NCBI GenBank assembly: GCA_031283015.1
Contig: JAITCQ010000080.1
Span: forward strand, 1 to 19,674
DNA from: Candidatus Methanoplasma sp.
Lineage (GTDB): Archaea > Thermoplasmatota > Thermoplasmata > Methanomassiliicoccales > Methanomethylophilaceae
DNA: 19,674 bases
Direction of reading: 5' to 3'
The translations under genes were made by a program, and so were the position numbers. Position 1 is the stretch's first letter. The number at the start of each line of letters is the position of its first letter. Under the pieces are notes generated by a model. It worked only from the letters and a program-made list of their open reading frames with translations. It was not told where the DNA came from and did no database searches. Positions 14,013 to 19,674 of the stretch are shown here, in pieces.

Positions 14013-15758
14013 TTACCTGTTCCTTCCCGTGATCAGCACCGCCGCTGCCGCCACACAGATCACAAAGATCGCCGCCACTATGCCGATCCACAGCAATGTT
14101 CCCAGGCCGCCGCCCTGTTCCGGGGACAGCACGGTGATCGTGAAATCTTTCATGAAATCATTTCCTGGTCCGATGCCGTCCTTGACGGTGGCCGTGACCA
14201 CGACCCTGCCTTCTTCTTCGGTCGAGAGCGTGTTGCCATTGAGCGCCGAACCAGTGGTCCCGGCGTCTTTGACGGACCAGACGATGGCCTTATCCAGCTC
14301 TTCGGAGGACATCACGGTCCCCGTCAGAGCCAGGTCCGTTCCAGCAAAGGTCTCGTCCGGCACTCCGACGACGTCTATGTAGAACGGCAACACCGTCAGG
14401 CTGTGCTTCACAATGACCGCGTCGTCCTTCCCTTTGCTCGGTATTCCTGCCCAATCGTCGCTGTCGGATGTGTTCGAAGACCCCCCGGCGGCGACGACAC
14501 CGCCGGACGACACCGCCGCAGATTCGTATATATCGTCGCCGGGTCCGCCGAAGTTCCTCTTCCAGGCCACTTCGCCGTCGCTGTTGTATTTTACGATTAT
14601 CGCGTCGGTGCCGCCTCTTCCGCTGAATCCCGCCCAGTCTCCGCTGCCGAACATGTTCGAGCTCCCGACGGCGACAAAGCCGTCGGATGCTGTTGTCACC
14701 GACCTGAATTCATCGGCGCCCTCGCCGCCGAAGTTCTTTTTCCACATCACGTTGCCGTTGTTGTCGTATTTCACGATGGTGGCATCGGTAGTGCCTTTTC
14801 TTTTGAATCCCGCCCAGTCTCCGCTGCCGAATGATTCTTCCCAGGAAAACCCTGCCGCGATTATGCCGTCCGATACGGCCGTTACCGAGAGGTACCCGTC
14901 CCAGCCGGCCCCGCCGAGATCCTTCTTCCACATCATTTCACCGTTGACGTCGTATTTCACTATGATGGCGTCAAAACCGCCTTTTTTGTTGAATCCCGCC
15001 CAGTCTCCGCTGCCTAACGAGTTAGAATACCCGACCGCGACAAAACCGTCCTGCACCGTCGTTACCGAATAATAACGGTCGATCCCCGAACCGCCGAGGC
15101 TCTTCTTCCACACCGTGCCGCCGTTGCTGTCGAATCTCACGATGATCGCATCTAGATCGCCTTTTCCCCTGACCCCCGTCCAGTCCTCGTTATCGAAGGA
15201 GAACTCGTTCGAATATCCCGCCGCAACAAACCCGCCGGGCGCCGCCGTTACGGAATAGAAATTGTCTGTGCCAGCGCCGCCGAAATTACTCTTCCACTCG
15301 ACATTGCCGTTCTCGTCGAATTTTACGATGATCGTGTCTGTGCCGCCTTTCCCCCTGATATCCTTCAAGTCCCCGTCGCCGAAAGTTTCGGAATAACCTA
15401 CCGCGACGTATCCGCCGGGCACCGCTACCGCCGAACGGAAGTAGTCGCCGCCGGAACCGCCGAAGCGCTTGTTCCATACCACGCTGCCCTTGTCATCGAA
15501 TTTCACGATGATCGCATCCAGACTGACGTCGGTCCCGGACTGGCCGCTGCCGGGCGCTCCGCTGTATGAGTATCCCGCCGCCACGGTGCCGCCGGGCACC
15601 GCCGCAACGGAGAAGAAGTGGTCGCTGTCGGACCCGCCGAAACTCTTTTTGTAGATTATGTCGTCGCCCTCTCCCGCTCCGGAGGCCACGGCGACCGGAA
15701 CGGCGGCCATCACCGTTACCGCAATGAGCAGGATGAGTATGCCTTTCTTGAACTTCAT
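14013..15758 (-). CDS. Secreted, membrane-anchored seven-repeat beta-propeller surface protein with Ig-like domain
   Basis: This 581-aa protein begins with a signal peptide (MKFKKGILILLIAVTVMAAV, ending near residue 28). Seven tandem repeats of about 58-62 residues follow (about 35-455). Each has the pattern KKxFGG...D.F.SV...GGFVAVGYS...GxDAIIVKFDxNGxVxW. The number and the Trp/Asp-rich strands fit a seven-bladed propeller, and several repeats carry GSGDWAGF. After the repeats comes an Ig/BIG-like domain (about 455-545). A single hydrophobic C-terminal helix (about 553-576) ends in GRNR, so the protein should face outward, anchored in the membrane. An adhesin, a cell-surface binding protein or a structural role are all possible; no catalytic residues are evident. 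It has its own TATA-like box and stop hairpin, and a GGGGG element precedes the ATG. Confidence 0.88.
   Translation of the reverse strand: MKFKKGILILLIAVTVMAAVPVAVASGAGEGDDIIYKKSFGGSDSDHFFSVAAVPGGTVAAGYSYSGAPGSGQSGTDVSLDAIIVKFDDKGSVVWNKRFGGSGGDYFRSAVAVPGGYVAVGYSETFGDGDLKDIRGKGGTDTIIVKFDENGNVEWKSNFGGAGTDNFYSVTAAPGGFVAAGYSNEFSFDNEDWTGVRGKGDLDAIIVRFDSNGGTVWKKSLGGSGIDRYYSVTTVQDGFVAVGYSNSLGSGDWAGFNKKGGFDAIIVKYDVNGEMMWKKDLGGAGWDGYLSVTAVSDGIIAAGFSWEESFGSGDWAGFKRKGTTDATIVKYDNNGNVMWKKNFGGEGADEFRSVTTASDGFVAVGSSNMFGSGDWAGFSGRGGTDAIIVKYNSDGEVAWKRNFGGPGDDIYESAAVSSGGVVAAGGSSNTSDSDDWAGIPSKGKDDAVIVKHSLTVLPFYIDVVGVPDETFAGTDLALTGTVMSSEELDKAIVWSVKDAGTTGSALNGNTLSTEEEGRVVVTATVKDGIGPGNDFMKDFTITVLSPEQGGGLGTLLWIGIVAAIFVICVAAAAVLITGRNR
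14625..15014 (-). repeat. Near-identical 24-bp coding repeats in propeller blades
   Basis: Copies of GAATCCCGCCCAGTCTCCGC plus the following TGCC (plus-strand reading) start at 14625, 14805 and 14991, spaced 180 and 186 bp. They encode GSGDWAGF in repeats 4, 5 and 6. Identity at third codon positions suggests recent duplication or gene conversion between blades. Confidence 0.75.
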
Positions 15759-15820
15759 TCGTTTTCCCCCTTCGATGGATTTTAGGCGGGATCTCCTCCG
15801 GGTACGTTGTCGGGATCGGA

Positions 15821-15832
15821 CCTATTTATAGA
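15821..15832 (-). promoter_or_regulatory. TATA-like box of the beta-propeller gene
   Basis: The minus strand reads TCTATAAATAGG, with a second AT-rich element (CTATATATTTC) next to it. Initiation is expected near 15800, leaving a leader of about 42 nt that ends in a G-rich ribosome-binding stretch before ATG 15758. Confidence 0.6.
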
Positions 15833-15904
15833 AATATATAGACGATTTCTTATAAGGCAATTACCCCAAGCATTCCCTCGAGGAATTTCGGCGCTTTTAT
15901 TTAG

Positions 15905-15939
15905 AAAAAATAATGGAGGAACGGGCCTCGCGGCCCGTT
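15905..15939 (-). terminator. Hairpin plus T-run after the glutamate synthase-like gene
   Basis: On the minus strand, 8 nt after the stop, AACGGGCC and GGCCCGTT (15932-15939 and 15920-15927) form an 8-bp stem with a 4-nt loop. About 10 nt further a run of six T (15905-15910) follows. This resembles a bacterial intrinsic terminator with an offset T-run; the T-run alone could serve in archaea. Confidence 0.6.
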
Positions 15940-15947
15940 TGAAAAGT

Positions 15948-17549
15948 TTAGAGAAGCGCCTTCATGACCCTGGCGGCCCTCGCGTCAAGGGTCTCGACGC
16001 CCGAGACCTTGCTCGAGTACTCCGACAGAGCGACGATGTCCTCGTTCTCAATGCAGCCGAGCTTGAACTTGCGCGTTCCGGCCATGAGCTGTTTGAGTCC
16101 CTCTCCGAGCCTGTCGTTGAAGAAGGTGTACAGGCTGACCGCTCCCCAGGGGATGTCGGTGCCGACCTTCTTGCCGGGGTAGCTCTTTCCGACGCCGCCG
16201 GCGGCGATGAAGAACTTACTCGGGTCGCTTCCGTACAGTTCGACGAAGGATGCGGGCAGCTGTCCCTTGGCCGCAAGCTCTGCGAAGTGCTTTCCTTTCA
16301 GGGCCGCCGTTATGGGGCCTCTTGCCATCGCGATCGATTTGACGAGCGGCCCCTCGCCGAGGTCGGAGAATGCGAGCGCTTTGTACATCTGGGTCTCATT
16401 GATGAAACCGCCTGCGAACGAAAGGTCCGGAACGAACCTTCCCTGGCATTTGAGCTCCTTCGCGCACGCCATGACCTGGCTGAACAGCCATATCCCGGGG
16501 GAGCTGAGCTCGTTCATGTGGTTGACCGGCGACATTCCCGTTCCTCCGCCTGCGGCGTCGAACGTGAGGAGGTCGATCTTCGCTTTCGAGGCGCACCTCA
16601 TGGTGAACGCCACGATCTCCGGCTTGTATGCGCCGGTCTTCAGGAAGAGGTTCTTTATGCCCTTGTTCCTCAGCTGGTCTATGTCCTCGAGGAACGACTG
16701 CTCGTCCGGGAACCCTACGCGGCTGTGCCTCTCGAATGTCTTGAACACGCCTGCCTTGAAGGCCTCCTGCACCGCCGGGTCCTCAGGGTCGGGCATGACG
16801 ATGTATCCGCGGGACTTGAGCTCAAGGGCCCTCTCGAGCGAGTGGAGCCTTACCTCTCCGCCGATGGCCTTCGCTCCCTGTCCCCATTTCCTCTCGATGA
16901 CGGTCACGCCGAGTTTCGACACGCCGTAGTCGTCAACCGAGCCGCGACCGTCCTCGACGTTCGTCTGGAGAACGATGCGTCCGTTCTCTCCGTCCCAGAA
17001 GTCAGTGTACGATTTCACGCGGAAAGCCAGGTCGGGGGACGACTGAACCTTTCCGTTCGAGTATACTGCGTCGGGGTCCATTCCGCAGACGTTCTCTCCG
17101 ATGACCTCGCAGACGCCTGCCATTGCCGCTCCCGCAGCCAGCTCTCTCCAGTTGGTCTTCGCGACGGCCGTCGATCCGAGGCCGGCGATGTGCACCGGGA
17201 GCTTCATCTTTATGGGGTTCTTGCTTCTGGTTCCCAACACGGTCTTGATGTCCACGTTCTCGAAGAACGCGACGTCGGGGTTGGGTTCGATGCCTTTCGC
17301 ACCGATGAGCTCGGCCATTATCTGGAAGTGGGACCAGTCAAGGAAGTAGTCCTTGTTCGAAGCCGCAGTGGACTTCCCGAAGTGCTCGGGGCTGGGGTAC
17401 AGGACCTCTCTCCCTCTGAGCGCGCCTTTTCCTACTTCGCAGAGAACGTTACAGTCCTCTATACAAACGGGGCACATTCCGTTAATCGGACAGGGGTCCT
17501 TTACGCGGACCGAGGTGCCGGTCGTTGATTTTGCATTCTCGATAGACAT
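15948..17549 (-). CDS. Glutamate synthase-type FMN-barrel protein with N-terminal Cys cluster
   Basis: This 533-aa protein corresponds to the FMN-binding synthase domain of glutamate synthase large subunits. The barrel motifs DAAGGGTGMSP and LSFAGGFINETQMYKALAF match the FMN and 2-oxoglutarate site region of the family. It has no glutaminase domain and no GltB-type helical C-terminal domain. The usual 3Fe-4S Cys motif (CHLNTCPVG type) is absent; the region reads KFKLGCIENED. Instead the first 40 residues carry C20-x5-C26-x2-C29-x3-C33-x3-C37, likely an Fe-S or zinc site. The frame is open 29 codons further upstream. I start at ATG 17549 because AAAGGTGATC precedes it, and the extra codons lie in promoter DNA. 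The true reaction is uncertain: ammonia- or amine-dependent glutamate chemistry, or another flavin reaction. Confidence 0.8.
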   Translation of the reverse strand: MSIENAKSTTGTSVRVKDPCPINGMCPVCIEDCNVLCEVGKGALRGREVLYPSPEHFGKSTAASNKDYFLDWSHFQIMAELIGAKGIEPNPDVAFFENVDIKTVLGTRSKNPIKMKLPVHIAGLGSTAVAKTNWRELAAGAAMAGVCEVIGENVCGMDPDAVYSNGKVQSSPDLAFRVKSYTDFWDGENGRIVLQTNVEDGRGSVDDYGVSKLGVTVIERKWGQGAKAIGGEVRLHSLERALELKSRGYIVMPDPEDPAVQEAFKAGVFKTFERHSRVGFPDEQSFLEDIDQLRNKGIKNLFLKTGAYKPEIVAFTMRCASKAKIDLLTFDAAGGGTGMSPVNHMNELSSPGIWLFSQVMACAKELKCQGRFVPDLSFAGGFINETQMYKALAFSDLGEGPLVKSIAMARGPITAALKGKHFAELAAKGQLPASFVELYGSDPSKFFIAAGGVGKSYPGKKVGTDIPWGAVSLYTFFNDRLGEGLKQLMAGTRKFKLGCIENEDIVALSEYSSKVSGVETLDARAARVMKALL

Positions 17550-17560
17550 TTGATCACCTT

Positions 17561-17577
17561 TCATAGCTTTACTATGA
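17561..17577 (-). promoter_or_regulatory. Inverted repeat in the leader of the glutamate synthase-like gene
   Basis: TCATAG and CTATGA (6-bp arms, 5-nt spacer) lie between the predicted transcription start and the ribosome-binding site at 17552-17561. ATGAGCAA occurs twice as a direct repeat (17574-17581 and 17629-17636) flanking both TATA-like boxes of this divergent region. They may be operator sites for a shared regulator. Confidence 0.4.
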
Positions 17578-17602
17578 GCAAAAAACGTGATTTTTGTTCT
17601 GG

Positions 17603-17613
17603 GATTTAAAACT
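17603..17613 (-). promoter_or_regulatory. TATA-like box of the glutamate synthase-like gene
   Basis: The minus strand reads AGTTTTAAATC. Initiation is expected near 17582, giving a leader of about 33 nt with the AAAGGTGATC site before ATG 17549. Confidence 0.6.
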
Positions 17614-17621
17614 CTTGTTCG

Positions 17622-17630
17622 CTTAAAAAT
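17622..17630 (+). promoter_or_regulatory. TATA-like box before the 36-aa ORF
   Basis: CTTAAAAAT is centred about 25 nt before the ATG at 17651, the spacing expected for a leaderless mRNA. It is divergent from the glutamate synthase-like promoter, about 10 bp away. Confidence 0.45.
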
Positions 17631-17650
17631 GAGCAATAGACATTTATCTA

Positions 17651-17761
17651 ATGAATTTGAAAAAGATTAGACATATCATATCCAAAAAAGCGTACAAGGC
17701 CTGTGCGCCGCAGCTCATGTATATGAACATAGGAAAGAGGTTCAAAGCCGATACGAAATAA
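17651..17761 (+). CDS. Possible small basic protein, 36 aa
   Basis: This is a short open frame of 36 codons plus TAA, starting MNLKKIRHIISKKAYK. It is rich in Lys and Arg, with one Cys and no membrane segment. I recognise no family. Support comes from context: a TATA-like box about 25 nt upstream would start the transcript at its ATG, which is how several other genes here begin, and no other plus-strand gene explains that box. It ends 36 nt before the METTL5-like gene, which has its own TATA-like box. A basic RNA-binding peptide would fit the RNA-processing neighbours, but that is inference. It may instead be a leader or a chance frame. Confidence 0.4.
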   Translation: MNLKKIRHIISKKAYKACAPQLMYMNIGKRFKADTK

Positions 17762-17765
17762 CGCG

Positions 17766-17774
17766 GTTTAATAA
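17766..17774 (+). promoter_or_regulatory. TATA-like box of the METTL5-like / csl4 operon
   Basis: GTTTAATAA is centred about 28 nt before ATG 17798, with no Shine-Dalgarno sequence between; a leaderless message is expected. Confidence 0.55.
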
Positions 17775-17797
17775 CGTGTACGTTCTTTGAGTATCAA

Positions 17798-18391
17798 ATG
17801 AAGAAGAAGGACCTTGAGATAGAGCTGGAGAGAGTGCCACGGTTCGAGGACCCCGACCCGTCCCTTGAACAGTACATTACCCCGGCGGCCATCGCCGCAG
17901 ACGTCCTTTTCAACGCATATGCCCGCGGCGACATCGAAGGCCTTAAGGTGATGGACCTGGGGTGCGGGACCGGGATGCTGGCCTTCGGCTCTTGGATGAT
18001 GGGCGCCGGGTCGGTGGTCGGTTACGACGTGTCACAAAAAGCGATAGGTCTCGCCGCTTCGCACGCGGCCTCGCTGAACGCGGACATCTCGTTCAGGCTG
18101 TCGGACATCGGCGGCGTTGTGGAGGGGGCGGACACCGTTGTCATGAACCCGCCGTTCGGATGTCAGACCCGCCGCGCCGACAGGGACTTCCTTAAGAAGG
18201 CCATGGGGTCCGCCGAATGCGTCTACTCATTCCACATGGCGGAGACCCTCGACTTTGTGAAAGAGTTCGTCGGAAAACATGACCGGAAGATAGTTTATAA
18301 TAAAACGTATAAGTACGACATCCCTAATACGTTCACATTCCACAGCAAAGAGAAACATAGCGTTGACATAGTGGTCGTCAACATAAGGTGA
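17798..18391 (+). CDS. METTL5-like N6-adenine rRNA methyltransferase
   Basis: This 197-aa Rossmann-fold methyltransferase resembles archaeal and eukaryotic METTL5. LEQYITP (23-29) is the N-terminal signature, DLGCGTG (53-59) the SAM-binding motif I, GYDVS the acidic strand-2 motif, and NPPFG (117-121) the N6-adenine catalytic motif. Human METTL5 with TRMT112 makes m6A at 18S A1832; archaeal homologues are expected to modify the equivalent decoding-region adenine of 16S rRNA, also with a Trm112 partner. No Trm112 gene is in this window. It heads a plus-strand group with csl4, a coiled-coil protein and a ThiI-like enzyme, all tightly spaced, consistent with an RNA-modification and decay operon. 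Full length for the family. HemK-type protein methylation is less likely. Confidence 0.85.
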   Translation: MKKKDLEIELERVPRFEDPDPSLEQYITPAAIAADVLFNAYARGDIEGLKVMDLGCGTGMLAFGSWMMGAGSVVGYDVSQKAIGLAASHAASLNADISFRLSDIGGVVEGADTVVMNPPFGCQTRRADRDFLKKAMGSAECVYSFHMAETLDFVKEFVGKHDRKIVYNKTYKYDIPNTFTFHSKEKHSVDIVVVNIR

Positions 18392-18395
18392 AGAA

Positions 18396-18959
18396 ATGAA
18401 AGACATCATCGAAGTATTCCCGGGCGACGAGGTCGCCGAAGAGGAGGAGTATCTGGCCTCCGACGGAACTTTTGCAAGCGACGGAAAGATATATGCATCG
18501 CAGATCGGGATCCTGGAGCTGGACGACGACGAATGCGTCGCGAGGGTCATATCACCCAACCCCCCGAACATCCTGAGAACGGGGGACATCGTATACGCGG
18601 TGGTGGCCGACATCAGGAGCACGATGGCCACCGCGGACGTCGTCGCAAAAGAGGGCACGAAGAGGGGCCTGGGCGGGGAGACGTACGCTACTATACATGT
18701 GTCCAAGATATCTCAGGGATACACGGACGACGTGTCGAAGGAACTGAGAAAGGGAGATTACATACGCGCAAGGGTCACCGGCACTTCGCCGTCCCTGCAG
18801 CTGACGACGAAGGACGATCACCTGGGCGTGATAAGGTCCCTCTGCGGGATGTGCAAGACCGAACTTGTCAAAAAGGGGAAGAACGGTCTTCACTGCCCGA
18901 ACTGCGAGCGCTCGACCCTGAGAAAGCTTGCCGACGATTACGGTGATGTAAAGATATGA
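18396..18959 (+). CDS. csl4: Archaeal exosome cap subunit Csl4
   Basis: This 187-aa protein has the three Csl4 parts. The N-terminal domain covers about residues 1-55 and begins with IIEVFPGDEVAEEEEY. An S1 RNA-binding domain lies at about 61-138 (TGDIVYAVV to SLQLTTKDDHLG). A C-terminal zinc ribbon uses C150/C153 and C167/C170. Known role: it forms the RNA-entry cap on the Rrp41-Rrp42 ring of the exosome and directs 3'-5' RNA decay. The start lies 4 nt after the methyltransferase stop, with GGTGA upstream. The stop overlaps the start of the 59-aa gene (ATGA). Other exosome subunits (Rrp4, Rrp41, Rrp42, DnaG) are not in the window. Confidence 0.93.
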   Translation: MKDIIEVFPGDEVAEEEEYLASDGTFASDGKIYASQIGILELDDDECVARVISPNPPNILRTGDIVYAVVADIRSTMATADVVAKEGTKRGLGGETYATIHVSKISQGYTDDVSKELRKGDYIRARVTGTSPSLQLTTKDDHLGVIRSLCGMCKTELVKKGKNGLHCPNCERSTLRKLADDYGDVKI

Positions 18960-19135
18960 TGCAGACGGACGAACTGAAAGCGTTGAAGGCGGAGGTCAAA
19001 GCGCTCAAAAGCGAGATCGCCGGCCTCAAGGAGTTCATACAGGCTATGTACAGCATGATGAGCGAAGAAGAGGAATACGAGGACGTCCCGCCGGGACTCT
19101 TCGGAAACTCCGGATTCGGGAGATACAACACGTGA
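18956..19135 (+). CDS. Small coiled-coil protein overlapped by csl4 and the thiI-like gene, 59 aa
   Basis: This 59-codon gene is easy to miss. Its ATG overlaps the csl4 stop (ATGA, 18956-18959) and its TGA overlaps the GTG start of the next gene (GTGA), so it fits exactly into a translationally coupled series. Residues 5-30 are a heptad-like Leu/Lys/Glu helix (ELKALKAEVKALKSEIAGL), a likely short coiled coil. An acidic patch (SEEEEYED, about 36-43) follows, then a Pro/Gly-rich tail with PGLFGNSGFGRY. I recognise no family. A partner of Csl4 or of the ThiI-like enzyme, binding through the helix, is possible but unproven. Confidence 0.75.
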   Translation: MMQTDELKALKAEVKALKSEIAGLKEFIQAMYSMMSEEEEYEDVPPGLFGNSGFGRYNT

Positions 19136-19674
19136 AACTCGTCGCCCTGATATCGGGAGGGATCGATTCTCCCGTCGCGGCTTACCTTATGGACAGAACG
19201 GGAGCGGACATCACGCTCCTTCACATGGACAACCGCCCGTTCGCGGATGATATCACCGTAGAGAAAGTGAAGGCTCTGACCGAACAATTGAGAAGGGTCA
19301 CCGGTTCCCCCTTCCCTCTCTACTCCGCGCCGCACGGGGCGTCTCAGAAGAAGATATCGGAGACGTGCGACCGCAGCTACCAGTGCGTGCTATGCAAGAG
19401 GATCATGCTGAGGACAGCGCAGGAACTCGCCGGGAGACTCGGGTGCGGAGGCATCGTCACGGGCGACTCCCTGGGACAGGTGGCGTCACAGACGCTGAAG
19501 AACATCAGGTTCGCGAGCCGCGGGCTGGATATTCCCGTCGTAAGGCCTCTGATCGGCTATGATAAGATAGAGATAGAAGCGATCTCAAAGGAGATCGGAA
19601 CTTATGAGTTATCCATAATCCGGTCCGACGGATGTCTGATAGTTCCGTCCAGACCGATCACCGAAGCGGACCCG
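19132..19674 (+). CDS. ThiI-like tRNA sulfurtransferase PP-loop protein lacking a THUMP domain (3' end cut off)
   Basis: The first 181 residues are visible; the gene continues past the right edge. The PP-loop SGGIDSP lies at residues 8-14 and the ThiI signature TGDSLGQVASQT at 110-121. CVLC at 85-88 matches the CxxC of methanogen ThiI proteins, and DGCLIVPSRP places C168 at the position of the E. coli persulfide-linked Cys344. Family role: adenylation and thiolation of U8 in tRNA to 4-thiouridine, or a thiamine-related sulfur transfer. Unlike usual ThiI, the protein begins directly with the catalytic domain, with no ferredoxin-like or THUMP RNA-binding domain. The upstream DNA is occupied by the 59-aa gene and csl4, so no such domain can be encoded. 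The start is GTG 19132, overlapping the preceding stop. Confidence 0.85.
   Translation, partial: MKLVALISGGIDSPVAAYLMDRTGADITLLHMDNRPFADDITVEKVKALTEQLRRVTGSPFPLYSAPHGASQKKISETCDRSYQCVLCKRIMLRTAQELAGRLGCGGIVTGDSLGQVASQTLKNIRFASRGLDIPVVRPLIGYDKIEIEAISKEIGTYELSIIRSDGCLIVPSRPITEADP

Noticed and set aside
14013..15758. Tandem DNA repeats that might be a CRISPR array or minisatellite
   Set aside because: The roughly 180-bp periodicity is the codon-level trace of propeller blades in an intact gene; there are no short identical repeats with unique spacers.
15807..17528. A 573-codon open frame on the plus strand opposite the glutamate synthase-like gene
   Set aside because: It is antisense to a clear FMN-barrel protein, shows no recognisable motif, runs through that gene's terminator hairpin, and reflects GC-rich codon shadowing.

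Overview
The window is archaeal. It carries a PCNA sliding clamp, transcription factor S, the exosome subunit Csl4, the wyosine enzyme Taw2, a geranylgeranyl reductase, a beta-CASP nuclease of the aCPSF2 type and a ribose-1,5-bisphosphate isomerase. TATA-like boxes lie 23-28 nt upstream of many start codons, which indicates leaderless or short-leader mRNAs. Base composition is moderately GC-rich, many genes overlap by 4 nt (ATGA), and none of the 20 complete genes stops with TAG. My best placement is a euryarchaeon of the Thermoplasmata, plausibly Methanomassiliicoccales-like. That placement is an inference; no methanogenesis or pyrrolysine gene is in view.

Layout. 1-173 (-) is the 5' end of ribose-1,5-bisphosphate isomerase, divergent from a Cys-rich protein of unknown function (295-1800, +). 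A seven-gene minus-strand operon runs from 7467 down to 1797: tfs, pcn, transketolase N half, transketolase C half, transaldolase, geranylgeranyl reductase, taw2. It joins transcription and replication factors to the non-oxidative pentose phosphate pathway, archaeal lipid saturation and tRNA-Phe modification. Next come two minus-strand membrane proteins of unknown role (7538-8320 and 8400-9815). The second has six membrane segments, a long Lys/Glu/Pro linker and a C-terminal domain resembling Vsr/DUF559 nucleases.

The plus strand then carries a beta-CASP RNase with a long structured leader, overlapping nadC, and a small zinc-ribbon protein that abuts purH tail to tail. Further right on the minus strand are bifunctional purH (12323-13873), a secreted seven-repeat beta-propeller with an Ig-like domain and a C-terminal membrane anchor (14013-15758), and a stand-alone glutamate-synthase-type FMN protein with an N-terminal Cys cluster (15948-17549).

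The right end is a plus-strand RNA-metabolism group. A possible 36-aa basic protein comes first, followed by a METTL5-like methyltransferase, Csl4, a 59-aa coiled-coil protein translationally overlapped on both sides, and a THUMP-less ThiI-like sulfurtransferase that runs off the edge.

No tRNA, rRNA, CRISPR array, insertion sequence or prophage was seen. No gene-free stretch exceeds 300 bases. The most interesting items are the Vsr/DUF559-like domain on a membrane protein, the THUMP-less ThiI with its overlapping coiled-coil partner, the hairpin leader of the beta-CASP RNase, and the Cys-cluster glutamate synthase-like protein.
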